Positions 48,101 to 55,715 of a stretch of DNA of 64,000 bases are shown here, one piece after another. This stretch comes from Rhodanobacter sp. A1T4 (GTDB lineage: Bacteria; Pseudomonadota; Gammaproteobacteria; Xanthomonadales; Rhodanobacteraceae). The notes under the pieces are model-generated. The model searched no databases. It was not told the DNA's origin and saw only the letters and a list, made by a program, of their open reading frames with translations. Position 1 is the stretch's first letter. Every line of letters starts with the position of its first letter. The translations under genes were made by a program, and so were the position numbers. The stretch spans positions 124,001 through 188,000 of the forward strand of contig NZ_JACHCP010000005.1 in the NCBI RefSeq assembly GCF_014207185.1. Reading direction: 5' to 3'.

Positions 48101-48351
48101 CTTTCCGAGTGCATTTCATCGATGCCGGGAATGCGGCCCAGGTGGCGTTCCAGCGGCGCCACCACGGTGGACGCCATGGTCTGCGCGCTGGCCCCAGGCT
48201 GCTGCACCACAATGTAGACGCCCGGAAACTCCAGCGACGGCAGCGCGGCCACGCCAAGCAGCAAGTAGGCGCAGATGCCGGCGAGTATCAGGCCAAGGGC
48301 AAGCAACGAAGTGCCGGCCGGGCGGCGAATCATGGGGGCAAAGATATTCAT
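45178..48351 (-). CDS. RND efflux pump inner-membrane transporter, copy 1
   Basis: A 1057-residue RND permease of the AcrB/MdtBC type. I chose ATG 48351 (MNIFAPMIRRPAGTS, after GGAAG) rather than upstream in-frame starts. Twelve membrane helices in two halves with two large periplasmic loops are visible, with the helix-4 motif GFVVDDAIVVIENIVRHMEHGE containing the paired Asp used in proton relay, and the GSEMRQPLGIAIVGGLLVSQ ending. It is the same length as the gene upstream (48600-51773) and is a tandem duplicate of it. No adaptor (HlyD/AcrA) or outer-membrane channel gene is linked. The substrate is unknown. Confidence 0.92.
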   Translation of the reverse strand: MNIFAPMIRRPAGTSLLALGLILAGICAYLLLGVAALPSLEFPGVYIVVQQPGASAQTMASTVVAPLERHLGRIPGIDEMHSESNEGAAFVQIRFNLGRSADKAARDVQAAINAAAPDLPADLPAPPQYFKFDTSQIPVLLVALTSTSLPPEKLYDLTDTLLRPAVAQIPGVARVQVGGGSPHAVRIALDTAALAAKGLTANDVSNALIAANVSSPQGTLSDGRTQTTLIANDALHEPAEFADLLIAMKNGVPVRMSDVATISSGQQDEFQGAWFNGQRTVILNISKRPEANSVATAAAIRAKLPQLRQWLPADVQLTPMFDLTQTTKSALHEVKVALLISIVMVALVMLVFLRRLRPTLIAMLSVPLSLAGAFVVMWAFGYTLNTLSLVALVLCIGFVVDDAIVVIENIVRHMEHGETPLEASLNGTREIGFTVISITLSLIAVFAPLLFGNNLLVKLLREFSVTLTAAVVISALVSLTLTPALCGSYLKFEHVGEHVPGRLERALERFDRGLHRAYERALDWALHHRRLMRWQPLLLLLLTVALGAAVVKTAGGAFMPEEDTGLLQAQIQADANISPKLMSERVKQVGAIAQTDPAVFDATTILGNDNGPGGAVGSNGTMYIDLKPKGSGPGQRRESAKVVLARLSERYQKLADVGVYLDPVQFLGGGSGNNRGGQYSFQLIDSSGGDLQPVSLKVEQLMRTHKELRDISSDFDSVGKQQLLKIDRDAASRLQVSVGTIDSALYNSFGQRQASIIYSDINQYWVVLTSTAAERISPETLLDLYVRNTQGQMVPLSALAHIEPNLAPTLITHEDQQQASEIHYNLAPGVTQDKGVALVQQIAAAANLPGEVRLDFTGENQRLQQAQSNGMILLLAAIVAMYIVLGILYESLGHPLTILSTLPAAGAGAFLAMLVTHTQLSLMAIIAILMLIGIVKKNAILMVDFALVGERERGLSAPEAIREAALVRFRPITMTTLVAMGAALPLAIGFGVGSEMRQPLGIAIVGGLLVSQLLTLLSTPAIYLWNHDRKIRKAARIERRAAKRRLKAIGKSAQAAG

Positions 48352-48500
48352 GACGCTTCCGTGGCCTGCAACCATAGCGGCGCGCCACCACACACGAATG
48401 CCGTCGCAATGGGCGGTATTTGAGTGGCCGTGACGTGCGTCTCGATCATACCGACGTTATGCCTGTCGGCGAGCCATAACGTATGTGCCTTAAGTCCTCA

Positions 48501-48518
48501 CCCTGTCGAAAGGCAGGG
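48501..48518 (-). other. Leader hairpin of RND copy 1
   Basis: CCCTGTC-GAAA-GGCAGGG forms a 7-bp stem with one G-T pair. It lies 150 bp upstream of the ATG, exactly as in the second copy (51923-51940), inside a block of 40 bp that is identical in both leaders. Confidence 0.6.
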
Positions 48519-48599
48519 GGTGCTGCTCCGTAGCAAACTCCCCAATGAAGTCTGGGGAGAGAAGACAGTTCCAGGCATAGCGAGATGATCGCGTTTGCT

Positions 48600-51500
48600 T
48601 CAGCCAGCAGCCAGCGCCGACTTACCCAACGCCTTGAGCCGCTTTTTCGCCGCCCTGCGCTCTTTGCGCGCTGCCTTGCGAATCTTCCGGTCGTGGTTCC
48701 AAAGATAAATGGCTGGCGTACTCAGCAAGGTCAGCAACTGCGAAACGAGCAGTCCACCGACGATAGCAATGCCCAACGGCTGGCGCATCTCCGAGCCGAC
48801 GCCGAAGCCGATCGCCAGCGGCAGCGCCGCGCCCATCGCGACCAGCGTCGTCATGGTGATTGGGCGGAAGCGTACCAGCGCGGCTTCACGGATCGCCTCT
48901 GGCGCGGGAAGACCGCGCTCACGTTCGGCGACCAGGGCGAAGTCGACCATCAGGATAGCGTTCTTTTTCACGATGCCGATCAACATCAGGATCGCGATGA
49001 TGGCCATCAAGCTGATCTGCGTTTGCGTGACCAGCAGCGCGAGGAAGGCGCCGGCACCGGCGGCGGGCAAGGTGGAGAGAATCGTCAGTGGATGGCCAAG
49101 GCTTTCGTAGAGAATGCCCAGAACGATATACATCGCGATGATCGCGCCCACGAGCAGTATGTAGCCATTGCTTTGGGCCTGCTGAAAATTCTGGTTGGCG
49201 CCGGTGAAATCGACGTGCATGCCTTCGGGCAACTGCACGATCGCTGCAGCCTGGTTGATCAGCGCGATGCCCTTGTCCTGGGTCACGTCCTTGGCCAGGT
49301 TGTAGTTGATTGTCGACACCTCCATCTGGTTATGGTGGCGGATGCGCGTTGGCGTGAGGCTTGGCGCAATGCTCGCCATCGCCGATAGCGGAATCATGTT
49401 GCCCTGCGTATTGCGCACGTAACTGTTGAGCAGCGCTTGCGCGCTGATGGATTCGGCCGCAGCGGAATTGAGCACCACGCGATACTGGTTGAGATCGGAA
49501 TAGATCACCGACACCTGGCGCTGGCCGAACGAGTTCTGCAGTACCGAATCGATCGCGCCCATGCTGACCTGGAGGCGGCTGGCGGCATCGCGATCCACCT
49601 TGATCATCTGCTGTTTGCCGACCTGATCGAAGTTGCTGCTGACATCGCGCAGCTGCTTCAACGTGCGCAACTGACGCACCATCTTCAGCGTCCATGGCTG
49701 CAGATCGCCGCCGTCGGCGCTGACGAGCTGGAATTCGTACTGGCCGGCGTTGTCGCCGCTGCCGCCGCCGCCGAGAAACTGCACCGGCGAGACTTCGACG
49801 CGTACGTTGGGCAGCGCGTCGAGTTTCTTGCCCAACCGCTCGATCAGCACCTTGATGTTTTCATGGCGCTCATCCGGGCCGCTGCCGCGCGGTTTGAGAT
49901 CCACGAACATACTGCCGTTGTTGCCGACAGCGCCATTGCCGCCACCGTTGGCACCCAGAATACTGAGGATATCGACGACATCGGGCTCGGCCTGGATGAT
50001 GCTGGCCGCATGCTTGACGCGCTCGGTCAGCAAGCTTGGCGAGATATTGGTATCCGCCGTGAGGTCGACTTCCAGCTGGCCGGTGTCCTCGTCCGGCATA
50101 AAGGTGCCCCCAGCGGTCTTTATCACGGCAAAGGCCAGAGCGCAGGTGAGAATCAGCAGCAGAAAAGGTTGCCAGCGCATCACGCGTCGATGCCGCATGG
50201 CCCAGTCCAGAGCCCGCTCATATCGCTGATGCAGACCACGGTCGAAGCGCTCCATCGCCAGCTCGATGCGCGACTGCTCGCGCACGACGCCGGGTGCATC
50301 CTGCTTGAGCAGCAACCCGCACAACGCGGGAGTCAGGGTCAGCGATACCAAGGCAGAGATCACCACTGCAGCGGTAAGCGTCACCGAAAACTCGCGCAGC
50401 AACAGCACCAGAATGCTGTTGCCGAACAGCAGCGGCGCAAATACCGCGATCAAGGACAGCGTAATCGAAATAACCGTGAAACCGATTTCGCTGACGCCAA
50501 CCAGGGACGCTTCCAGCGCGTCCTCTCCGTGCTCCATATGCCGCACGATGTTTTCGATCACCACGATCGCATCGTCGACCACGAAGCCGATGCACAGCAC
50601 CAGCGCCACCAGCGACAAGGTATTGAGCGTATAGCCCAGTATCCACATCATCACGAAGGCACCGGCCAGCGAGAGCGGCACGCTGAGTGTGGCGATCAGC
50701 GTGGGTCGTAATCTGCGCAGGAACACCAGCATCACCAGCACAACCAGCACGATACTGATCGCCAACGCCACTTCGACCTCATGCAGAGCCGACTTGGTGG
50801 TCTGGGTCAGATCAAAGATCGGCGTGATGGTGATATTGGCCGGCAACGCGGCGCGCAGCTGCGGCAGCTTGGCGCGGATTGCTTCAACAGTAGCGACCGC
50901 GTTGGCCTCCGGGCGTTTGCTGATCTGCATTGCCACGGTCTTGCTGCCGTTGAACCAGGCGCCCTGGTATTTGTCCTGCTCGCCGCTGTAGACCTTGGCC
51001 ACATCGGACATGCGCACCGGAACGCCGTTGGTGTCGGAGATCAAGATCTTGCCGAAATCTTCCGGCGTCTGCAGTCCGTCATTTGCCGTCACCGTCATCT
51101 GCGTACGGCCGTCGGAAAGCATGCCCTGCGGCGAGGTGACGTTGGCGGCGATCAGCACATTGCTGATGTCGTTCGCGGTCAGCCCCTTGGCAGCGAGCGC
51201 ATGCATGTCCAGATCGATACGCACCGCGTGCGGCGTGCCACCGAACACCTGCACCTGCGCCACGCCCGGAATTTGCGCCATCGCAGGCTGCAGCAGCGTA
51301 TCGGTAAGGTCGTAGACCTTGTCGATCGGCAGCCCATCGGATTTCAGGGTGACCAGCAAAATCGGAATCGACGCCGTGTCTGCCTTGAAGTACTGCGGCG
51401 GACTCGGCAACACGGGTAAATCAGCCTGCGCCGCATTGATGGCGGCCTGCACATCGCGCGCGGCCTTGTCCGTATCGCGTCCAAAATGAAAGCGCACGAC

Positions 51501-51773
51501 GACGGTCGCCGAGCCTTCGGTCGCATTGCCGTACATTTCGTCGATGCCGGGAATCTGGCCCAAGTGCCGTTCCAGCGGCGCCAGCACCGTGCTGGCCATG
51601 GTTTGCGCGCTGGCACCAGGTTGGGCCGCCTGCACGAAAACCACCGGCAGCTCGAACGACGGCAACGCCGCCACGCCAAGCAGAAAATAGGCGCAGATGC
51701 CGGCGAGTATCAGGCCCAGGGCAAGCAGCGAAGTGCCTGCCGGGCGGCGGATCATGGGGGCAAAGATATTCAT
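48600..51773 (-). CDS. RND efflux pump inner-membrane transporter, copy 2
   Basis: A 1057-residue paralogue of the downstream RND gene, starting at the equivalent ATG (51773). Both share the MNIFAPMIRRPAGTSLLALG N-terminus, the GFVVDDAIVVIENIVRHMEHGE helix-4 motif and a nearly identical C-terminal 150 residues. Divergence is greatest in the periplasmic pore and docking regions (for example QPGASAQTMASTVLAPLERH region followed by MYGNATEGSATVVVRFHFGR), where substrate and partner contacts lie. Two adjacent RND genes occur in MdtBC and MuxBC pumps, which work as heterotrimers; the same may apply here. There is no adaptor gene next to it. Confidence 0.92.
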   Translation of the reverse strand: MNIFAPMIRRPAGTSLLALGLILAGICAYFLLGVAALPSFELPVVFVQAAQPGASAQTMASTVLAPLERHLGQIPGIDEMYGNATEGSATVVVRFHFGRDTDKAARDVQAAINAAQADLPVLPSPPQYFKADTASIPILLVTLKSDGLPIDKVYDLTDTLLQPAMAQIPGVAQVQVFGGTPHAVRIDLDMHALAAKGLTANDISNVLIAANVTSPQGMLSDGRTQMTVTANDGLQTPEDFGKILISDTNGVPVRMSDVAKVYSGEQDKYQGAWFNGSKTVAMQISKRPEANAVATVEAIRAKLPQLRAALPANITITPIFDLTQTTKSALHEVEVALAISIVLVVLVMLVFLRRLRPTLIATLSVPLSLAGAFVMMWILGYTLNTLSLVALVLCIGFVVDDAIVVIENIVRHMEHGEDALEASLVGVSEIGFTVISITLSLIAVFAPLLFGNSILVLLLREFSVTLTAAVVISALVSLTLTPALCGLLLKQDAPGVVREQSRIELAMERFDRGLHQRYERALDWAMRHRRVMRWQPFLLLILTCALAFAVIKTAGGTFMPDEDTGQLEVDLTADTNISPSLLTERVKHAASIIQAEPDVVDILSILGANGGGNGAVGNNGSMFVDLKPRGSGPDERHENIKVLIERLGKKLDALPNVRVEVSPVQFLGGGGSGDNAGQYEFQLVSADGGDLQPWTLKMVRQLRTLKQLRDVSSNFDQVGKQQMIKVDRDAASRLQVSMGAIDSVLQNSFGQRQVSVIYSDLNQYRVVLNSAAAESISAQALLNSYVRNTQGNMIPLSAMASIAPSLTPTRIRHHNQMEVSTINYNLAKDVTQDKGIALINQAAAIVQLPEGMHVDFTGANQNFQQAQSNGYILLVGAIIAMYIVLGILYESLGHPLTILSTLPAAGAGAFLALLVTQTQISLMAIIAILMLIGIVKKNAILMVDFALVAERERGLPAPEAIREAALVRFRPITMTTLVAMGAALPLAIGFGVGSEMRQPLGIAIVGGLLVSQLLTLLSTPAIYLWNHDRKIRKAARKERRAAKKRLKALGKSALAAG

Positions 51774-51922
51774 GGCGCTTCCTTGGCCTGCAAGCATAGC
51801 GGCGAGCCGCTGCGTACGAACACTGTCGCGGTAGATGATGTGCGTGCGGCAGTGATGTGCGTCTCGATCATACCGACGTTATGCCTGTCGGCGAGCCGCA
51901 GCGTATGTGCCTTAAGTCCTCA

Positions 51923-51940
51923 CCCTGTCGAAAGGCAGGG
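51923..51940 (-). other. Leader hairpin of RND copy 2
   Basis: The same CCCTGTC-GAAA-GGCAGGG stem-loop as at 48501-48518, at the same 150-bp distance from the ATG. The surrounding leader (about 51855-51940) matches 48433-48518 with few changes. Confidence 0.6.
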
Positions 51941-52023
51941 GCTGAACGTCCTTGTTCCCGCACCCTCCCCCGACTCCCTGGGATGCTGCTCTGCCAGCGT
52001 CCGTGCTGACGACCGGCGAATGG

Positions 52024-52386
52024 TTAAAGACTCGCGGGGCTGTAACGCAAGGTCAGGTACCAGGTACGGCCCGGCTGGTTGAAGCAGTACGCGGTTTCGT
52101 AATTGCGATCGAAGATATTGGCCAGCCGCGCCTCGACACTCCAGCTCGGCGCAAACGCGTAGCTGGCACAAAGGCCGGTGGTGGTGTAACCGCCGAGCCG
52201 GTGCTGGTTGGCCGTATCGTCGTGGCGTTTGCTGTCGGCGTTGAAGGTGCCACCGACTGCAAATTTGCCGAAGCTCTTATCCAGATCGACGCATGCCGCC
52301 TGCTTGGGCCGACGTGGCAGCAGGTTGCCATTGTTGGCACCAGCGCCATCGTTTATCGGCTGCAACGCGGTGTCATGCAAGCGCCT
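52024..52386 (-). pseudogene. btuB-like TonB receptor remnant, C-terminal end only
   Basis: An open frame of about 120 residues ending SYAFAPSWSVEARLANIF, DRNYETAYCFNQPGRTWYLTL and RYSPASL, the standard ending of BtuB-type vitamin B12 receptors. The first roughly 500 residues, including signal and plug, are absent: the frame runs directly into the stop codon of nagA at 52387. The remnant therefore marks a rearrangement or deletion joint between a former btuB locus and the nag genes. The fragment cannot be exported and is not expected to work. Confidence 0.8.
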
Positions 52387-53526
52387 TCAGGCGATGACGC
52401 CACCGATCCAGCTTTGCGTGACTTTGTAGTCGTCGTCCATCACCACCAGGTCGGCCCGATAGCCGGCCGCGATACGTCCGTGGCTTGCACCGAGGCCGAG
52501 AAAATCGGCGGGATAGGTGCTGGCCATGCGCACCGCCTCGTCCAACGGCAGACCCAGCATTTCCACCGCGTTGCGCACGGCAGCGGCCATGTCCAGCGCG
52601 GAACCGGCCAGCGTGCCTTGCGCGGTCTGGCAGACGCCGTCTTTGGCGGTGATGGTTTCGCCATTGAGCACGAAGTCGGGATGATCCGCGCCGACCGGCG
52701 GCATCGCATCGGTGACCAGCAGCATCTTGCCGCGAGGTTTGGCGGCAATAGCCGCACGTAGCGTGGCCGGGTGCACGTGATGGCCATCGACGATCAGCCC
52801 GCACCAGCTCTGCGCATCATCCAGCGCGGCACCAACGACACCCGGCTCGCGACTGCCCAGCGGGGTCATCGCGTTGAACAGATGGGTGAAACCGCGAATG
52901 CCGATAGCGAGTGCCGCCTTGGTTGTCGCGTAATCGGCTGCCGTGTGGCCAGCGCACAGCACAAGACCGGCCGCTGCCAGCGCTTCGATGCTTTCACTCG
53001 CCACCTGTTCCGGTGCCAGCGTGAGCAGACGCACGCCAGCATGGGACGCACACAGCATGGCGAGCTCAGCGCTACCGGGCGTATGAAAATATTTGGGATC
53101 GTGCACGCCCTTGCGCGCCGACGCGAGGTAGGGGCCTTCGAGATGGATGCCGAGCACCCCCGGCACCTTCTCCGCCATCGCCTGTTCGACGGCCGCGATG
53201 GCTGCTCGCATGGTGTCGACGCTGTCGCTGATCAGCGTCGGCAAAAAACCCGTGGTGCCAAAGCGACGATGTGCGGCACCAATCTGGCGAATGGTCTCCA
53301 CCGTAGGCGCATCGTTGAACAGCACGCCACCACCACCGTTGACCTGGGTATCGATAAAGCCGGGCAGCAACGTCTTGCCATGCAGATCCTGCTGCTCGGC
53401 GCTTTGCACGCGCCGGTCCGAATGCGGCACCAGATCAAGAATGCGCTCGCCTTCCAGCAGTACGGCGAGATCGTCACGCCAGCCCTGCACAGTGAGCACG
53501 CGAGCGTTGGTGAGGGCGATTGTCAT
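52387..53526 (-). CDS. nagA: N-acetylglucosamine-6-phosphate deacetylase
   Basis: A 379-residue amidohydrolase from ATG 53526 (MTIALTNARVLT), with longer in-frame starts discarded. It has LPGFIDTQVNGGGGVLFND in place of the usual metal-binding HGxxG region, GIHLEGPYL with the metal-binding Glu, AGHTAADYAT, THLFNAMTPL (substrate and metal His), and the catalytic Asp in LVTDAMPPVGA. It removes acetate from GlcNAc-6-phosphate. It follows nagB-II by 104 bp in the same direction, and its 3' end abuts a btuB remnant. Confidence 0.95.
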   Translation of the reverse strand: MTIALTNARVLTVQGWRDDLAVLLEGERILDLVPHSDRRVQSAEQQDLHGKTLLPGFIDTQVNGGGGVLFNDAPTVETIRQIGAAHRRFGTTGFLPTLISDSVDTMRAAIAAVEQAMAEKVPGVLGIHLEGPYLASARKGVHDPKYFHTPGSAELAMLCASHAGVRLLTLAPEQVASESIEALAAAGLVLCAGHTAADYATTKAALAIGIRGFTHLFNAMTPLGSREPGVVGAALDDAQSWCGLIVDGHHVHPATLRAAIAAKPRGKMLLVTDAMPPVGADHPDFVLNGETITAKDGVCQTAQGTLAGSALDMAAAVRNAVEMLGLPLDEAVRMASTYPADFLGLGASHGRIAAGYRADLVVMDDDYKVTQSWIGGVIA

Positions 53527-53630
53527 GGATGATGGCCTTGGTGCTTGTCCGACAAGCAGATCAAATGGTTGGCGCCGGCGAGAACAGCTCTTGCCTGATC
53601 CTCGCCACAAGCTGCTATTCCCTCAAAAAC

Positions 53631-54662
53631 TCAAACCGTCTCGGTCACCTTGTTGAGATGCGGCGGCACGTCGGGGTTGAAACCGCGGCGCAGTGACAGC
53701 TCGGCGGTCGCGCGATAGAAACTCTGGATGATCAGCAGCGGAGTGCAAAGCGCCGGCAGGCCGGCCATCACTGGCAGGCTGCCTTTGCCTTTTTGACCCG
53801 GCGCGGCGACCCACACGTGCGCACCGCGCTGACGAAACATGTCGGCCAGCGCCAGCGTGCCTTCCAGCGTGTCGTCATCCTGCGCGAAACACAGCACGGG
53901 GAAATTCGGCCCGACCAATGCCATCGGCCCGTGCTTGACCTCGGCCGCACTGAACGCCTCGGCATGCAAGCCGCAGGTTTCCTTGAACTTCAGGGCGGCT
54001 TCCAGCGCGATGCCGAGTCCGAAGCCGCGACCCACCACGAACAGGTTGTGCGCGTCCTCAAGCCCTTCGCTCAAGCTTGACCAATCGGCATCCCAGCCGC
54101 TGCGCAATGCATCGGGCAACACGTGCAGTGCTTCAGCCAGTTCGGTGTCACCGCGCCAGCGCGCGCACAGATGCAACACGGCGGCCAGCGCAGCAATGTA
54201 GCTCTTGGTCGCCGCCACGCTGCGCTCCGGCCCCGCATGCAGCGGGATGACCGTGTCCGCAATCGCTGCCAGCGGCGAATCCTCGACATTCACCAAGGCG
54301 ATCACGCGTGCGCCGGCGATCTTGGCCGCCTGCGCGTTGCGTACCAGGTCTGGACTTTTACCCGACTGCGAGATGGCGATAAACAACGCGTCCTGCCAGC
54401 GCTGCTCGGCCGCGTACACCGACGTGACCGACGGCGAAGCGGAAGCGGTGACGATGCCGAGCTGTGTCTCGAACACATACTTCGCATACGCCGCAGCGTG
54501 ATCGGAGCTGCCACGCGCGCAGGTGATGATGAAACGCGGTGGATGCGCGCGCAGCGAATGCGCCAGCACGGTGACGATTTCATCATTGGCAGCAAACTGG
54601 CGTGCGACGACATCGGCGGCTTCGTGTGCTTCGCTGTACATCAAGGTATCGCATGCTTGCAT
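53631..54662 (-). CDS. nagB2: Glucosamine-6-phosphate deaminase, NagB-II (SIS) type
   Basis: A 343-residue protein with two SIS sugar-isomerase domains (about 35-170 and 200-335). Typical are IITCARGSSDHAAAYAKYVFE, AISQSGKSPDLVRNAQAAK, and VVGRGFGLGIALEAALKFKET with HAEAFSAAEVKHGPMAL. It resembles the isomerase half of GlmS without the glutaminase domain, as in NagB-II enzymes of Shewanella and Xanthomonas. It converts glucosamine-6-phosphate to fructose-6-phosphate plus ammonia. It is followed by nagA and has a HutC-type operator 32 bp upstream. Confidence 0.93.
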   Translation of the reverse strand: MQACDTLMYSEAHEAADVVARQFAANDEIVTVLAHSLRAHPPRFIITCARGSSDHAAAYAKYVFETQLGIVTASASPSVTSVYAAEQRWQDALFIAISQSGKSPDLVRNAQAAKIAGARVIALVNVEDSPLAAIADTVIPLHAGPERSVAATKSYIAALAAVLHLCARWRGDTELAEALHVLPDALRSGWDADWSSLSEGLEDAHNLFVVGRGFGLGIALEAALKFKETCGLHAEAFSAAEVKHGPMALVGPNFPVLCFAQDDDTLEGTLALADMFRQRGAHVWVAAPGQKGKGSLPVMAGLPALCTPLLIIQSFYRATAELSLRRGFNPDVPPHLNKVTETV

Positions 54663-54693
54663 GGTTTTCTCGATTTGAAATCGTCAATTTATG

Positions 54694-54707
54694 GACGTCT
54701 AAACGTC
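54694..54707. promoter_or_regulatory. Probable NagQ operator upstream of nagB2
   Basis: GACGT-CTAA-ACGTC is a 14-bp palindrome whose centre fits the HutC-subfamily GntR consensus GTNTANAC (GTCTAAAC at 54697-54704). It lies 32 bp before nagB2 and 20 bp after the nagQ stop codon. Confidence 0.65.
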
Positions 54708-54726
54708 TTGATCAAGCGCGCGCCAA

Positions 54727-55479
54727 TCAATCCGTCTGCAGTTCGGCAACAAAGTCGTAGATGTCACCGCGATACCAGGAGCAGGTGAACTCGACCACGC
54801 GGCCATCGTCCAGAAAGCCGCGCCGCTCGATATTCAGCCCCGCGCTGCCGGCACTGACATGCAGCAGGCGAGCCTGTTGGGCATTCAGCGATACCGCGCG
54901 CAGCCGCTGCAGCGCGCGGCGCGGCCGGCTGTTGAAGCGCTCCAGCGCCTCGTACAGCGAGTCGTGCACCAGCATCGGATCGGGCAGCACGCTGGCCGGC
55001 ACCACGCTGCGCTCGATGGCCAACGGCTCGTCCTGCCCGTAGCGCACGCGATGCAGACGCACCACCAGCGAGCCGGGCGACAGGTTCAGCGCCATCGATT
55101 CTTCCGGCGTCACTTCACCAATACCGCGCTCGAAAAACTCCGAGCGCGGGTGTAATCCACGCTCGCGCAGATCTTCGGTAAAGCTGGTCAGTCGCGACAT
55201 CGGCTTGACGATGCGTTCGGCGATAAAGGTGCCTGCACCATGGCGCTGGGTCAGCAGGCCTTCCTCGACCAACCCTGCGATCGCCTTGCGCACGGTGACT
55301 CGCGACAGCTTCAGCGCCAGCGACAGATCACGTTCGCTGGGCAGCGCCTGGCCCGGTTCGATATCGCGATGCTCGACCACGTTGCGGATTGCCCGGCGCA
55401 GGCGCAAGTAGGCCAGCGGCTGATGGGTGGCCGGATCGTGGCAGATTCGGCGGTATTCGTTGGCCAGAGCGGTTTCCAT
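54727..55479 (-). CDS. nagQ: GntR/HutC family regulator NagQ
   Basis: A 250-residue regulator from ATG 55479 (METALANEY). The N-terminal winged helix (about residues 22-85) contains ALPSERDLSLALKLSRVTVRKAI and the wing LLTQRHGAGTFI; the UTRA effector domain (about 95-240) follows, with RLHRVRYGQDEPLAIERSVV and FTCSWYRGDIYDF at the end. This is the HutC/UTRA layout of NagQ and related amino-sugar regulators. It is in the same direction as nagB2-nagA and divergent from zwf. The probable operator is at 54694. Confidence 0.92.
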   Translation of the reverse strand: METALANEYRRICHDPATHQPLAYLRLRRAIRNVVEHRDIEPGQALPSERDLSLALKLSRVTVRKAIAGLVEEGLLTQRHGAGTFIAERIVKPMSRLTSFTEDLRERGLHPRSEFFERGIGEVTPEESMALNLSPGSLVVRLHRVRYGQDEPLAIERSVVPASVLPDPMLVHDSLYEALERFNSRPRRALQRLRAVSLNAQQARLLHVSAGSAGLNIERRGFLDDGRVVEFTCSWYRGDIYDFVAELQTD

Positions 55480-55615
55480 AGTCGCACAAGATACCAATCA
55501 CAAACCACTTGTGCAACTGGCTTAAGGATATGCCGATGAAGTCATGACATCTGCGTGACATTTTCCAAGCATTTTGCTCATTCCTCTTGCGATATTGACC
55601 ATTCAGCAGAAACGT

Positions 55616-55646
55616 CTGGTGCTATCTGGTATGTCACTGGTATGAT
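55616..55646 (+). promoter_or_regulatory. Candidate zwf promoter with phased CTGGT repeats
   Basis: CTGGT occurs at 55616, 55626 and 55637, about one helical turn apart; the last two extend to CTGGTATG. The third overlaps an extended -10 sequence TGGTATGAT (55638-55646). No matching -35 is clear, which fits an activator-dependent or extended -10 promoter. Confidence 0.45.
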
Positions 55647-55715
55647 CCTTGGCAACCGGGCAGTAGCGCCTCTTGGTCGCGCTATCTGCCCTTTGGCATC
55701 TGTCGAGGTGACTGC

